DNA of 64,000 bases from DASRDB01 sp035652815 (GCA_035652815.1 DASRDB010000008.1:1-64000); one strand, 5' to 3'. Shown: positions 8,161 to 17,881, counted from the first letter of the stretch. The notes: generated by a model from the letters alone, not told the origin. Numbers and translations are program-made.

Positions 8161-8427
8161 TTAGCGATTTCCCGCCAGGTTATAGAGCTGGACAAGTTCT
8201 TCGATAATAGTATCGCTTTTGCCGCTGGCGATGCCTTCGGGAACGCAGTGATGCAGGTGTCCTTCTAAGATGAGGGCTTCCAGTTTCTCGATGGCTTTGC
8301 GCACTGCATAGGTCTGGCGCAAGATATCGACACAGTATTTATCCTCTTCAACCATCTTGCGAATGCCGCCAATATGTCCCTCTATATAATTCAGCCGTTT
8401 GAGAACATCCTGTTTATCCGCTTGCAT
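8161..8427 (-). CDS. csoR: CsoR-family copper-sensing repressor
   Basis: 88 residues, all helical, of the metal-sensitive CsoR/RcnR family. Cys32, His57 and Cys61 are spaced exactly as the Cu(I) ligands of CsoR (C-x24-H-x3-C), in YCVDILRQ and GHLHHCV. When apo it binds DNA; Cu(I) releases it. ATG 8427 is chosen because AGGAG precedes it and the conserved family start (KQDVLKRLNYIEGH) follows. Two GC-rich operators of the expected type flank this cluster (8446-8465 and 9497-9518), so it likely controls itself and copA. Ni or formaldehyde sensing is less likely given the C-H-C set. Confidence 0.9.
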   Translation of the reverse strand: MQADKQDVLKRLNYIEGHIGGIRKMVEEDKYCVDILRQTYAVRKAIEKLEALILEGHLHHCVPEGIASGKSDTIIEELVQLYNLAGNR

Positions 8428-8445
8428 AGGTGATGCTCCTCTCTT

Positions 8446-8465
8446 CCCTACCCCTGTGGGTAGGG
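8446..8465. promoter_or_regulatory. CsoR-type operator upstream of csoR
   Basis: CCCTACCC-CTGT-GGGTAGGG is a perfect interrupted palindrome 18 bases before the csoR start, matching the TACCCC/GGGGTA style of known CsoR sites. It suggests autoregulation. Confidence 0.7.
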
Positions 8466-8525
8466 TATAGCAGTAGTATATCACACTGAATCATGATATA
8501 CAAGGATAGTTTGACAGAGAATGGA

Positions 8526-9374
8526 TTATCTTTCAGCTCTTGTCATTTGCGCCTGAATTGGGCGTCGTAGCAGAAGTTGAGCGTGTGTTAGAACGACAAT
8601 GACGACGACTATCCACAGTACACCGGCAAAAACAGCATACCAGAGCGTTTCCTGACCGGGCGTGAGAGGGACAGGACCTAGAACAGCCAGAGATGCAGTC
8701 AGGCTGATATGCGTCAATTGAGCCAGCAACAAGCTATTGGTATTGGAGTAGATCCAGACAATGAGGACCCTCATAGCTGTTACAATAGCAATGAAGCTGA
8801 GAAAAAAGGGCAACCAGTATGCGCCATGTGGTGCAGCGCCCCCCAGATAATCAACGACCGGAGCATGCCACAATCCCCAGAGTACGCCAAGTAGAACACC
8901 TGCACCCAGCGCGCTCTGCTTCAATCGCATCCTGGGATAAGCAAAGCCTGTCCAGCCGATTTCCTCCAGCACTCCTGGAAAAATGCCGTACAAGATGAAA
9001 AAGAGATTCAGCTTTGGCGTGAAAATGGGGGATATGAGCATCCTGAAAAAAAAGAGGACAAGTAGGATGAGTGCAGGAGCGGTGAGCAAAGCCACAGCAT
9101 ACCAGCCAATGTTCACCCGCCATCTGCCCATGCGAGCGAGCAGGTCTCGCAAGCCACTTTTACCATCGGTATAGCTTATTAACGCGATGCCCGTTAAAGC
9201 CACAGAGATGACGATAATCGGGAAGAGCAGCAGAGCATCCGTGGGCTGAATTGGCTCATGATGTATGAGCTTGGACCCTTCTACGATCAGTCCCGCCCCC
9301 CAGGAAATCAGGAGGACGATACTGAAGTAAACAACGACCGAATGGCGTCGGAGAAAAGCTTTTGTTGCTTGCAT
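8526..9374 (-). CDS. CPBP-family intramembrane metalloprotease
   Basis: 282 residues with about eight hydrophobic segments. The conserved CPBP/CAAX-protease motifs are present: EE-x-x-x-x-x-x-x-R as EEIGWTGFAYPR (~residue 137), a His in GLWHAP, and a third-motif His in LTHIS. Such enzymes cleave membrane substrates, process prenylated or bacteriocin-like peptides, or confer peptide immunity. AGGAGG lies just before the ATG. It is upstream of csoR on the same strand and divergent from copA; a link to copper is only positional. Confidence 0.85.
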   Translation of the reverse strand: MQATKAFLRRHSVVVYFSIVLLISWGAGLIVEGSKLIHHEPIQPTDALLLFPIIVISVALTGIALISYTDGKSGLRDLLARMGRWRVNIGWYAVALLTAPALILLVLFFFRMLISPIFTPKLNLFFILYGIFPGVLEEIGWTGFAYPRMRLKQSALGAGVLLGVLWGLWHAPVVDYLGGAAPHGAYWLPFFLSFIAIVTAMRVLIVWIYSNTNSLLLAQLTHISLTASLAVLGPVPLTPGQETLWYAVFAGVLWIVVVIVVLTHAQLLLRRPIQAQMTRAER

Positions 9375-9461
9375 AAGCGGCCTCCTGTGAAAAATGATAA
9401 CATGCAGTTCTCTTTTTAAGAAGTGTAACTCATTATTAAGTGTATATCAGCCTCTTTTCCC

Positions 9462-9490
9462 TTGACAATGTCCTTTCCTCGGGCTATAGT
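9462..9490 (+). promoter_or_regulatory. Sigma-70-type promoter of copA
   Basis: TTGACA at 9462-9467 and TATAGT at 9485-9490 are separated by 17 bases, an almost consensus promoter 56 bases before the copA start. The operator at 9497-9518 overlaps the likely transcription start, an ideal place for repression. Confidence 0.8.
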
Positions 9491-9496
9491 ATCTAT

Positions 9497-9518
9497 ATAT
9501 CCCCTACCGGGGGGGTAT
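9497..9518. promoter_or_regulatory. CsoR-type operator at the copA promoter
   Basis: ATATCCCC-TACCGG-GGGGGTAT is an interrupted inverted repeat with one mismatch, of the same type as the site before csoR, placed just after the -10 box. Confidence 0.7.
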
Positions 9519-9545
9519 GGGTTTCCATGAAAAAGAGGTGATGCG

Positions 9546-11894
9546 ATGGCGACAGAAGCCAGACAGACAATAGATTCGGCACAAAACCTTTCTGCTGATG
9601 AGCGGCAGATCTGCCAGACAACGCTTGCGCTAGAAGGCATGACCTGCGCATCGTGCGCGATGCGTATCGAGAAGGGCTTGAAGAAAGTGCCTGGGGTGCT
9701 GGATGCGCAGGTGAATCTGGCAACCGAGCGCGGAACCGTTACATATGATCCGGCGCAAACAGGCATGGAACAACTGCTTCAGAAAGTGGAGGCGGTTGGA
9801 TATAAAGCGATACCTCTTGAACAACCCGCGCAGCAAAAGACCGGGGGTGATGAAGAGGCCGCAAGCAATGAAGCGCAGGCCGATGAGCTGAGCAAGCGCA
9901 AGGCGGCGGAGATTACGCGCAAGCGAAACCTGTTGATCCTGGGTATTGCTCTTTCGCTACCTGTCATGATTCTCAGCATGTTCTTCTCGAATGTGTTTGC
10001 GGGGGAGAATATCCTGCTGCTTATGCTTACCACGCCGGTCTGGGCAATCGTTGGCTGGGAGTTTCACCGGGGAGCCATCAAGACGCTCCGACATGGCAGC
10101 GCGAATATGGACACGCTGGTTTCGCTCGGTTCGACGGCAGCGTACTTGCTGAGCGTAGTAGCGACATTTTTCCCCAGTCTCGTCGGGAGCATGACGTTCT
10201 ATGATACGACGGCGCTGATTGTGACACTGATTTTCCTGGGCAAATACCTGGAGGCGCGCGCCAAAGGCCAGACCAGCGAGGCGATTAAGAAGCTGGTGGG
10301 TTTGCAGGCGCGAACGGCGCACGTCCTGCGCGGCGGAAAAGAGATAGATTTGCCTATCGAGCGCGTGCAGGTGGGCGATGAACTGCTGGTGCGCCCCGGC
10401 GAGAAGATTCCAGTTGATGGAGAGATTATCGCGGGTACGTCAGCAGTCGATGAGTCGATGCTTACCGGCGAGAGTATTCCAGTGGAGAAGACGGTTGGAG
10501 ACACCGTGATTGGAGCGACTCTCAACCAGCGCGGCCTGCTGCGTATGCGAGCAACAAAGGTGGGCGCGAATACCGTACTTGCCAGCATCATCCGCATGGT
10601 AGAGCAGGCGCAGGGATCGAAAGCCCGAATTCAACGGCTGGCTGACCGCATTTCCGGCATCTTTGTTCCGGTTGTCCTGGTAATTGCCGCGCTGACCTTT
10701 ATCCTGTGGATGGTGGTTGGCAGCGTTTTTGGCCTGCCGACGGAGGGCATGCGCGAGAGCAGTTCGCTCTGGATTACCGCTATCGTGGCGGCTGTCACTG
10801 TGCTGGTGGTCGCTTGCCCCTGCGCGTTGGGGCTGGCAACACCAACCGCGATTATGGTTGGCACAGGCAAGGGCGCGGAGCAGGGCATTCTCATTAAGGG
10901 AGGCGAGAGCCTGGAACGCATTCAGGCCGTACAGGCGGTGCTGCTGGATAAGACGGGAACCATCACGAAGGGCAAGCCGGAACTTACCGACGTGATTGCG
11001 CTTGCTGACATGACGGAAGATGAGGTGTTGCGGCTGGCGGCAGAGGCCGAGCAAGGCTCTGAACATCCTTTGGCGGCTGCGATTGTTGAGGAAGCGAAGG
11101 CGAGGGATATAGTACTGGCCGGGTATCCAGAACGGTTTACGGCGTTTGCCGGGCGCGGCCTGGAAGCAACGATCGAGGGACACGCTGTATTGGTGGGAAC
11201 ACGGGGATTGCTTGGTGAGCGTGGCATTGCTATTGATGATGGTGAGACGCAACTCACAGCGTTGGAGGCGCAGGGCAAGACCGCTATGCTGGTAGCGGTT
11301 GACGGCAAGCTTTCTGGTATTGTGGCGGTCGCGGATACGGTGAAGGAGGGTTCAGCAGAGGCTATCCGGCGTATGCACGAGCAGGACCTTGCCGTGTGGA
11401 TGATTACGGGCGATAATCGGCGCACAGCCCTGGCAATCGCTGAGCAGGTTGGCATCCTCGCTGAACATGTGCTGGCCGAGGTGTTGCCAGAGGACAAGGC
11501 AAAACAGGTGCAGGCGTTGCAGAAACAGGGGCTGGTGGTGGCGTTTGCCGGAGATGGCATCAATGACGCGCCCGCCCTGGTGCAGGCTGATGCAGGCATC
11601 GCGATGGGAACCGGAACCGACGTGGCGATGGAGGCGGCAGATATTACGCTCGTAAAAGGCAACCTGAAGAGTATTGCTACGGCCTTAGCGCTCTCGAAGG
11701 CGACCATGCGCACCATCCGGCAGAACCTCTTCTGGGCCTTCGCCTATAACGTGATCCTGATCCCGATGGCTATTCTTTCACCACTGATTCCATTTTTAAG
11801 AGAGCAAGCGCCGATTTTCGCGGCGGCTGCGATGGCGCTTTCATCGGTGACGGTGGTAAGCAATTCCCTGAGACTGCGGCGTTTCGGGCGATAG
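9546..11894 (+). CDS. copA: Copper-exporting P1B-type ATPase CopA
   Basis: 782 residues. One N-terminal heavy-metal-binding domain with GMTCASC (~31-37); then membrane helices, the actuator TGE motif (LTGESIPVEK), the membrane metal-binding CPC in VACPCALGLATPTA (~424), phosphorylation motif DKTGTITKG (~468), the HP site in SEHPLA and hinge GDGINDAPAL (~669). The CPC and the C-terminal YN and MALSS residues mark it as a Cu(I) pump (P1B-1). It exports copper from the cytoplasm using ATP. A near-consensus promoter and a CsoR operator precede it. The next gene begins 17 bases downstream and is likely cotranscribed. Confidence 0.95.
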   Translation: MATEARQTIDSAQNLSADERQICQTTLALEGMTCASCAMRIEKGLKKVPGVLDAQVNLATERGTVTYDPAQTGMEQLLQKVEAVGYKAIPLEQPAQQKTGGDEEAASNEAQADELSKRKAAEITRKRNLLILGIALSLPVMILSMFFSNVFAGENILLLMLTTPVWAIVGWEFHRGAIKTLRHGSANMDTLVSLGSTAAYLLSVVATFFPSLVGSMTFYDTTALIVTLIFLGKYLEARAKGQTSEAIKKLVGLQARTAHVLRGGKEIDLPIERVQVGDELLVRPGEKIPVDGEIIAGTSAVDESMLTGESIPVEKTVGDTVIGATLNQRGLLRMRATKVGANTVLASIIRMVEQAQGSKARIQRLADRISGIFVPVVLVIAALTFILWMVVGSVFGLPTEGMRESSSLWITAIVAAVTVLVVACPCALGLATPTAIMVGTGKGAEQGILIKGGESLERIQAVQAVLLDKTGTITKGKPELTDVIALADMTEDEVLRLAAEAEQGSEHPLAAAIVEEAKARDIVLAGYPERFTAFAGRGLEATIEGHAVLVGTRGLLGERGIAIDDGETQLTALEAQGKTAMLVAVDGKLSGIVAVADTVKEGSAEAIRRMHEQDLAVWMITGDNRRTALAIAEQVGILAEHVLAEVLPEDKAKQVQALQKQGLVVAFAGDGINDAPALVQADAGIAMGTGTDVAMEAADITLVKGNLKSIATALALSKATMRTIRQNLFWAFAYNVILIPMAILSPLIPFLREQAPIFAAAAMALSSVTVVSNSLRLRRFGR

Positions 11895-11911
11895 ATAAAA
11901 GAAGGCGGCAC

Positions 11912-13078
11912 GTGATGCAGATTCTACAGAGTATTGGTCAGGCGTTGTTCATGTCCTTCAGCATGTTCTGGGAAATCCTCTGGCCGTTGATTCTGGGCTT
12001 TACGCTTTCAGGGATTGTCCAGGCGGTGGTATCTCACCAGACGATGGCGAAGACGTTGGGGGGTGAGGGGCCTAAATCCCTGGCGCTCGCCACACTCTTT
12101 GGCATTGCGTCAAGCTCATGTTCTTACGCGGCGGTAGCCCTGGCTCGCTCCATCTTTCAAAAGGGAGCAAGCTTTGCCTCAGCAATGGCCTTTGAACTGG
12201 CTTCGACGAACCTGGTGATCGAGCTGGGGATTATCCTGATCGTGTTGATGGGCTGGCAATTCGCGGCGGCGGAGTATATCGGCGGCATTCTGATGGTGAT
12301 CTTCATCGCGTTGATCTTCCGTTTGACGCTTACGCCCAGGCTGGTGCAGCGAGCCAGAGAGCAAGCGGAGAAAGGATTGATGGGCAGGATGGAGGGACAT
12401 GCCGCGATGGATATGAGCGTTTCCGGCGGCTCGTTTTTTTCTCGGCTATTCAGCGGCAAGGGTTTTACGGCGGTCAGCAACTACTTTGTGATGGACTGGG
12501 CTTCTGTCTGGGTTGATATTGTGCTTGGACTGCTGATCGCGGGCGCGCTGGCGGCATGGGTTCCAGAGTCGTTCTGGCAAGCCTTTTTCCTGTCCAATAA
12601 TCCCACCCTGGCGAAAATTGAAGGGCCACTGGTTGGGCCATTGGTTGCTATCGTGAGTTTTGTGTGTTCTGTGGGTAATGTGCCTCTGGCGGCGGTTCTC
12701 TGGAGGGGCGGCATCAGCTTTGGCGGCGTGGTCAGCTTCATCTTTGCCGATCTGATTATCCTGCCCATCCTGGACATCTACCGTAAATATTATGGCTGGA
12801 AAGTGATGGGCTATATTCTGGTGACATTCTATATCACAATGGCTGCTGCCGGATATGTGGTCGAGTTTCTTTTCCAGGCGCTGGGCATCATTCCGCAAAA
12901 CCGCAACGTGGTTGCTATCACCGAGGGCATCCAGTGGAACTATACCAGCATACTTAATATCCTGTTTCTCCTCTTGGCGGCCATTCTTGTGATACGTTTT
13001 ATTCGTACTGGTGGCATTCCCATGCTGCGCATGATGAATGAACCAGAGCATGAGATGGCTCATCATCATGCAGAGTAA
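11912..13078 (+). CDS. ArsP/DUF318-type permease
   Basis: 388 residues and about ten hydrophobic helices. The segment GIASSSCSYAAVALARSIFQKGA and the later VCSVGNVPLAAVLW match the paired Ser/Cys/Asn motifs of the UPF0718/ArsP permeases, some of which export trivalent organoarsenicals. It starts 17 bases after copA (GTG 11912 or ATG 11915 behind AGAAGG), so it is probably induced by copper too. The C-terminus is His-rich (EMAHHHAE), a possible metal-binding tail. Whether it moves copper, arsenic or another soft metal cannot be told. Confidence 0.85.
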   Translation: MMQILQSIGQALFMSFSMFWEILWPLILGFTLSGIVQAVVSHQTMAKTLGGEGPKSLALATLFGIASSSCSYAAVALARSIFQKGASFASAMAFELASTNLVIELGIILIVLMGWQFAAAEYIGGILMVIFIALIFRLTLTPRLVQRAREQAEKGLMGRMEGHAAMDMSVSGGSFFSRLFSGKGFTAVSNYFVMDWASVWVDIVLGLLIAGALAAWVPESFWQAFFLSNNPTLAKIEGPLVGPLVAIVSFVCSVGNVPLAAVLWRGGISFGGVVSFIFADLIILPILDIYRKYYGWKVMGYILVTFYITMAAAGYVVEFLFQALGIIPQNRNVVAITEGIQWNYTSILNILFLLLAAILVIRFIRTGGIPMLRMMNEPEHEMAHHHAE

Positions 13079-13127
13079 CTATCAAGCAAAATAACCCGAA
13101 ACGTACACAGTGGCCCGAAGTTCAGGA

Positions 13128-13210
13128 GAGCGGGAAGCCACCCGCAAGGAGATGGCTCTACAAGCCATGTTATATTGCAGAGCCATCTCCTTGCGGGTGG
13201 CTTCCCGCTC
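13128..13210. repeat. Family A dispersed hairpin repeat between convergent genes
   Basis: Arms GAGCGGGAAGCCACCCGCAA... (13128-) and its complement ending at 13210 match nearly perfectly. It sits between the ArsP-like permease and glgC, which converge. Confidence 0.85.
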
Positions 13211-13271
13211 CTCCACGCGACCAACTGGCTTCCGGCCTTGCTTCGGCCATCATTAAAACATGATACCCGCT

Positions 13272-14609
13272 TTATGCCGTAATAGGCCCTCTACGCGCCA
13301 GATCGCGCTCCCAGCCATGCGAGAACGTGCGGTCTTCGATGCTTTCACCACTTGCAAGGGTGTCGCTGGAGAAGTCTTCGGGGCGCAGGTCTGAGCCGAT
13401 TTTGCAGTTGCGACCGACTTTGAGATTGTCCGGCAGGTGAGCGCGCTTGCCGATGAGGGTGATGCCGGTATTGAGACGGTCGGGTTCGCTTTTGTTGGGC
13501 GTTGTCATGTCGTCGCCATAGCCGATCTGGCAGTTTTTGCCCACGATAACCTCTTTATCAAGAATGGCATGGTCAACGATGCTGCCAGCGCCGATGACGG
13601 TATCGAAGAGGATGATGGACTCACGCACCACCGCGCCCTCTTCGACGATTACGCCGGGGGAAAGCACGCTGCGTTCGACGGTACCTTGAATGATACAGCC
13701 GTGTGAGATGAGACTACTTGTGACACGCGCATGGCTGCGAAGATGCGCGGGCGGGCGTTCCTCGCTGCGGGTGTGAATGACCCACGAGGGATCATAGAGA
13801 TCGAAGGCTGGTCTATCGCTGAGCAGGGCCATATGGGCTTCCCAGTAGGATTGAATGGTGCCGACGTCCTGCCAGTAGCCGCTAAAGGGATAGGCGAAGA
13901 CGCGCTCTCCTCGCGCCATCATGGCTGGGATGATGTTGCGCCCGAAATCGTGCTGCGAGGACGGGCTGCCATCTTCTCCGGCGCGGGCATCTTCGATCAG
14001 CACGCGCATGAGGGTGTCGCGGTCAAAGACGTAGATGCCCATTGAGCCGAGCGTGCCGCGTGGCTGGCGAGGTTTTTCTTCAAAGGAGATGACGCGCCCC
14101 CCGGCATCGGTTTCGAGGATACCAAAGCGGTGGCCCTCTTCAAGAGGCACGATGACCGCGCCAAGCGTGGCATCGGCGCGGTGCTGCTCGTGAAAGGCAA
14201 TCATTGGTGCGTAGTCCATGCGGTAGATGTGGTCGCCTGCCAGGATGAGGATGTAGTCGCAGCGCGTCTCCATGATGAGGCTGAGATTCTGGTAGACCGC
14301 GTCAGCGGTTCCCTGGTACCAGTCTGATTCGTGGCGGCCTATGTAGGGCTGGAGCAGGCGAATGCCGCCTTTCTGACGATCCAGGTCCCAGGGCTTGCCG
14401 ATACCGATATGATCGTGCAGCGAGTGCGGGCGATACTGTGTCAGCACCGCAACATCGGTGATACCAGAGTTTACGCAATTGCTGAGGGCGAAATCGATGA
14501 TGCGGTATTTGCCCGCGAATGGAACGGCGGGCTTGGCGCGCTTCTGCGACAAGAGACTCAAACGCTCCCCCTGGCCCCCGGCTAAGATCACTGCCAGCAC
14601 TTTACTCAT
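13272..14609 (-). CDS. glgC: Glucose-1-phosphate adenylyltransferase (ADP-glucose synthase)
   Basis: 445 residues. It makes ADP-glucose from ATP and glucose 1-phosphate, the committed step of bacterial glycogen synthesis. The N-terminus has the nucleotidyltransferase signature ILAGGQGERLSLLSQKRAKP; further on are GTADAVYQN, the sugar-phosphate region FEEKP and DFGRNIIPAM. The last third is a left-handed beta-helix with hexapeptide-like repeats, where allosteric effectors bind. AAAGGATGAG precedes the ATG. It is divergent from glgA with 99 bases between the starts, so the pair probably shares a control region. Confidence 0.95.
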   Translation of the reverse strand: MSKVLAVILAGGQGERLSLLSQKRAKPAVPFAGKYRIIDFALSNCVNSGITDVAVLTQYRPHSLHDHIGIGKPWDLDRQKGGIRLLQPYIGRHESDWYQGTADAVYQNLSLIMETRCDYILILAGDHIYRMDYAPMIAFHEQHRADATLGAVIVPLEEGHRFGILETDAGGRVISFEEKPRQPRGTLGSMGIYVFDRDTLMRVLIEDARAGEDGSPSSQHDFGRNIIPAMMARGERVFAYPFSGYWQDVGTIQSYWEAHMALLSDRPAFDLYDPSWVIHTRSEERPPAHLRSHARVTSSLISHGCIIQGTVERSVLSPGVIVEEGAVVRESIILFDTVIGAGSIVDHAILDKEVIVGKNCQIGYGDDMTTPNKSEPDRLNTGITLIGKRAHLPDNLKVGRNCKIGSDLRPEDFSSDTLASGESIEDRTFSHGWERDLARRGPITA

Positions 14610-14723
14610 AGCGACTACTCATCCTTTCTGCATGGTTGAGGTTTACCCCTCGTGATTTTTAGCAAGATGACCTATTATATATTACAGGCAGGCGTATGAT
14701 AGAGAATAATGAAAGAGGGAAGC

Positions 14724-16205
14724 ATGGCGAATAATAACGGTCTCAAGATTTTGATGGTTGCTACCGAGGCGGTTCCGTTTGTGAAAGAGGGCGGTGTGGC
14801 TGATGTGATGGGCAGCTTGCCGGGCGAACTGGCGGCGCTGGGGCATGATGTGCGGCTATTTCTACCGCGTTATGGCGCGATTGATCCCAATCGCTGGCCG
14901 CTCCGGCATACGGGCGTGACCTGGATGATCTCACAGAATGGGCGCAACCACGTGGTGTCTATTCTTGAGGCCCGGCTGCCAGATTCATCTGTAACGGCAT
15001 ACATGCTGGAGAACGAGGAGTTTTTTGCGCGCTATCGCCAGGTGTACCTCGGATTGGATTCGCGAGAGGAGCAGCACCGCTTCCTGCTGTTTTGTCGTGG
15101 CCTGCTAGAGGCGCTGCCGAACCTGGGCTTCTGGCCGGACATCTTTCATCTCAACGACTGGCAGACTGCTCCCTGCGCCGTCTATTTGCGCACCAGCAAT
15201 CGCTATCTGACGCGCAAGGGTATGGCGCGCCTTGTCTATACCATCCATAACCTGCAATATCAGGGCCGCTGGGACCCCACAATTCTCGAAGAGGCCGGAC
15301 TTGATCCCGTACAGGTCTTCACCCAGCGCGGCCTGGAGTTCTGGGGCGATGTGAACTGGATGAAGGCAGGCATTATGTATGCTGACGTGATTACGACCGT
15401 TTCGCGCCGCTATGCCGAAGAAATTCAGACGCTCGACTATGGTTGGGGATTGGACGAAGTCCTCTTTCAAAGGCACCCGCGCATCTTTGGCATTCCCAAC
15501 GGCCTTGATTGGCAGGCCTGGAATCCGGCAGACGATAGCGCGATTCCCGTTTGCTATACGGCGCAGGATGCGGTCGAGGCGAAGGAGCGTAATCGTTCGG
15601 CATTGCGCAAAGAATGTGATCTGCCGGATGAGCCAGACTTGCCCCTGGTGGGTATTGTGAGCCGCCTCGTCGATCAAAAAGGCTTTGACCTGCTGGCTGC
15701 TATCGCTGATGAACTGGGCAAAATGCCGCTACAACTGGTGGTTTTAGGAACGGGCCAGCCCCACTACGAACAGCTATTCCGCGAACTGGCCTCAAAAACA
15801 CAGAATGTGCGCGTCAAGATCGGTTTCGATGTCGCCCTCTCGCGTCGCATCTACGCCGGTTCTGATTTCTTCCTGATGCCGAGCGCCTTCGAGCCGGGCG
15901 GCCTGGGACAGTTGATTGCCCTGCGCTACGGCTCGCTGCCTATCGTTCACTCGACCGGTGGATTGGCGGATACTGTAACTGATTTAGATGCCGAGCCTGA
16001 TAAGGGCAATGGCATCAGCTTCGTTCGTTACACGCCCGAAGCCCTGCTCGATGCCTTGCAGAGGGCGTTGCGGCTCTATACGGAAAAGGAACGCTGGCCC
16101 GAACTGGTGGCGCGAGCGATGGCGTATGATTCGCGCTGGTCGGCAAGCGCGAGGGCGTATAGCGAGCTGTATGAGCGAGTGTTGAAATTGCCGCCGGTTG
16201 GGTGA
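14724..16205 (+). CDS. glgA: Glycogen synthase (GT5)
   Basis: 493 residues. It extends alpha-1,4-glucan from ADP-glucose. The GT5 starch-synthase domain contains the ADP-glucose loop as KEGGVADVMGSLPGELAALGHDV (the common KTGGL is KEGGV here), HLNDWQTA, and in the second Rossmann domain GIVSRLVDQKGFDLL and the nucleotide site SAFEPGGLGQLIALRYGSLPIV, where the frequent 'EPCGL' is EPGGL. Both differences occur within the family but are worth noting. ATG 14724 is preceded by GAGGG; the upstream ATG 14709 has none. It is divergent from glgC. Confidence 0.95.
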   Translation: MANNNGLKILMVATEAVPFVKEGGVADVMGSLPGELAALGHDVRLFLPRYGAIDPNRWPLRHTGVTWMISQNGRNHVVSILEARLPDSSVTAYMLENEEFFARYRQVYLGLDSREEQHRFLLFCRGLLEALPNLGFWPDIFHLNDWQTAPCAVYLRTSNRYLTRKGMARLVYTIHNLQYQGRWDPTILEEAGLDPVQVFTQRGLEFWGDVNWMKAGIMYADVITTVSRRYAEEIQTLDYGWGLDEVLFQRHPRIFGIPNGLDWQAWNPADDSAIPVCYTAQDAVEAKERNRSALRKECDLPDEPDLPLVGIVSRLVDQKGFDLLAAIADELGKMPLQLVVLGTGQPHYEQLFRELASKTQNVRVKIGFDVALSRRIYAGSDFFLMPSAFEPGGLGQLIALRYGSLPIVHSTGGLADTVTDLDAEPDKGNGISFVRYTPEALLDALQRALRLYTEKERWPELVARAMAYDSRWSASARAYSELYERVLKLPPVG

Positions 16206-16315
16206 TTATTGATTTTGACGTAAAAAACAGCGCATTTCTCCCAATTCATACGCAATACGACGCGCTGCCCTCGCTCCATAAGCTGGCTCGTCCAGATGAG
16301 CGGATAGCCAGAGAA

Positions 16316-16347
16316 TGGGCGACCAGGAAACACATCCTGGTCGCCCA
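16316..16347. terminator. Shared terminator of glgA and the fructose operon
   Basis: 13-base perfect stem (16316-16328 with 16335-16347) in the gap where glgA and fruA converge. Confidence 0.7.
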
Positions 16348-16362
16348 ACATTGTACGATAGT

Positions 16363-17817
16363 TCAGGCGGCAACTACCTTTGTCGCGGTAGCTTCTTCCT
16401 CAGCCTCAGCCGCGATGGGGCGTTTGAGGATGAAGAGCGCGCCGGTGGTGACGAGCGTGCCGACTACGACCGACAGCAGGTAGAACGGCAGGCCGTTGAC
16501 GACGTTCGGGATGAACATGACCCAGATGCCGCCATGTGGAACGTGAAGCTGGCACTGGAAGAGCATCGAGAGCGCGCCGGTGACAGCAGAGCCGATCATG
16601 ATGGACGGGATGACGCGGAACGGGTCTTCAGCAGCGAACGGGATGGCTCCCTCGGTGATAAAGGAGAGGCCAAGTACCCAGGCAGCTTTGCCAGCTTCGC
16701 GCTCGTCATGCGTAAAGCGGTTCTTGAAGAGGACGGTTGCCAGAGCGAGACCAAGCGGTGGGGTCATGCCAGCCGCCATCACCGCAGCCATTGGCATTGT
16801 GATGTTGCTGCTGAGCAGGCCGACCGAGAAGGCGTAGGCCGCTTTGTTGACCGGGCCACCCATGTCGAAGGCCATCATCAGGCCGAGCAACAGACCAAGC
16901 AGGACTGCGTTGCCAGCTTGCATGGTCTTCAGCCAGTTGGTCAGGGCAACGTTGATTGCATGTACAGGGACGCCAACCACGTAGAACATCAGCAGGCCAA
17001 CGATCAGCGTGCCAAGCACCGGCAGGATCAGAACTGGCATTAGACCGGCGAAGTTGCGCGGCAGGCGAATACCACGATTGAGCCAGTAGACGGTGTAACC
17101 GGCCAGGAAGCCCGCGATGATGCCGCCCAGGAAACCGGAGCCTGTCAGACCCGCGAGAATGCCGCCAACCATGCCGGGCGCGAGGCCAGGACGATCAGCA
17201 ATCGAGTAGGCAATGAAGCCGGAGAGAATAGGAACGAAGAGCGCGAAGGCTCCTTTCGCTCCGATGGTAAACAGGGCCGCGCCAAGTGAATTCGAGGTAT
17301 CGAAGGCGACCTGGTAGCCAGCGATAGCGAAAGATAGAGCAATCAGAATGCCACCCGCTACCACGAACGGGATCATATACGAAACGCCGGTCAGCAGGTG
17401 CTTATAAGGGCCACGCCGCGATTTGCTCTGCGCCGCTTTGGCTGCCTGCACCTGGGCCATGTAGTCGGCTCGTTCTGCGGTTTCCGCTCCCGCCGTCGAA
17501 GCTGGACGGGCTTCCGCGTAGGCCAGCGCGTCTTTTACGACCGCCTGACCATCTTTGATGGCCGCATTGGTGGAAGTTTCATAAACAGGTTTGCCCGTAA
17601 AGCGGCTCAGATCGACTTTGGTATCGGCGGCGATGATAACCACGTCCGCCTTTTGTACGTCACTTTCGGTAAGGGTGTTTTGCGCGCCGACGGAACCCTG
17701 GGTTTCCACTTTGATGGTGTGTCCGAGCGCTTTTGCCCCCTGTTCGAGTCCCTCTGCCGCCATAAAGGTATGGGCGATGCCCGTTGGGCAAGAGGTAATT
17801 GCCACAATGTTCGCCAT
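16363..17817 (-). CDS. fruA: PTS fructose-specific EIIBC component
   Basis: 484 residues. The N-terminal EIIB(Fru) has the phospho-cysteine in ITSCPTGIAHTFMAAE (~residues 8-23). An Ala-rich linker with RRGPYK leads to EIIC, starting HLLTGVSYMIPFVVAGGILIA, with about eight to nine helices and the GGPVNKAAYAF motif typical of the fructose permease. It imports fructose and delivers it as fructose 1-phosphate. It is the last gene of the operon, 64 bases after fruK. The EIIA domain is not here but in the fusion gene two genes upstream. Confidence 0.95.
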   Translation of the reverse strand: MANIVAITSCPTGIAHTFMAAEGLEQGAKALGHTIKVETQGSVGAQNTLTESDVQKADVVIIAADTKVDLSRFTGKPVYETSTNAAIKDGQAVVKDALAYAEARPASTAGAETAERADYMAQVQAAKAAQSKSRRGPYKHLLTGVSYMIPFVVAGGILIALSFAIAGYQVAFDTSNSLGAALFTIGAKGAFALFVPILSGFIAYSIADRPGLAPGMVGGILAGLTGSGFLGGIIAGFLAGYTVYWLNRGIRLPRNFAGLMPVLILPVLGTLIVGLLMFYVVGVPVHAINVALTNWLKTMQAGNAVLLGLLLGLMMAFDMGGPVNKAAYAFSVGLLSSNITMPMAAVMAAGMTPPLGLALATVLFKNRFTHDEREAGKAAWVLGLSFITEGAIPFAAEDPFRVIPSIMIGSAVTGALSMLFQCQLHVPHGGIWVMFIPNVVNGLPFYLLSVVVGTLVTTGALFILKRPIAAEAEEEATATKVVAA

Positions 17818-17881
17818 GAAAGTTCATCCTTTCCTTCAAAAGAAGATAAGATAACTGGTTGTTTGAAAAGCTATTTCCGCA

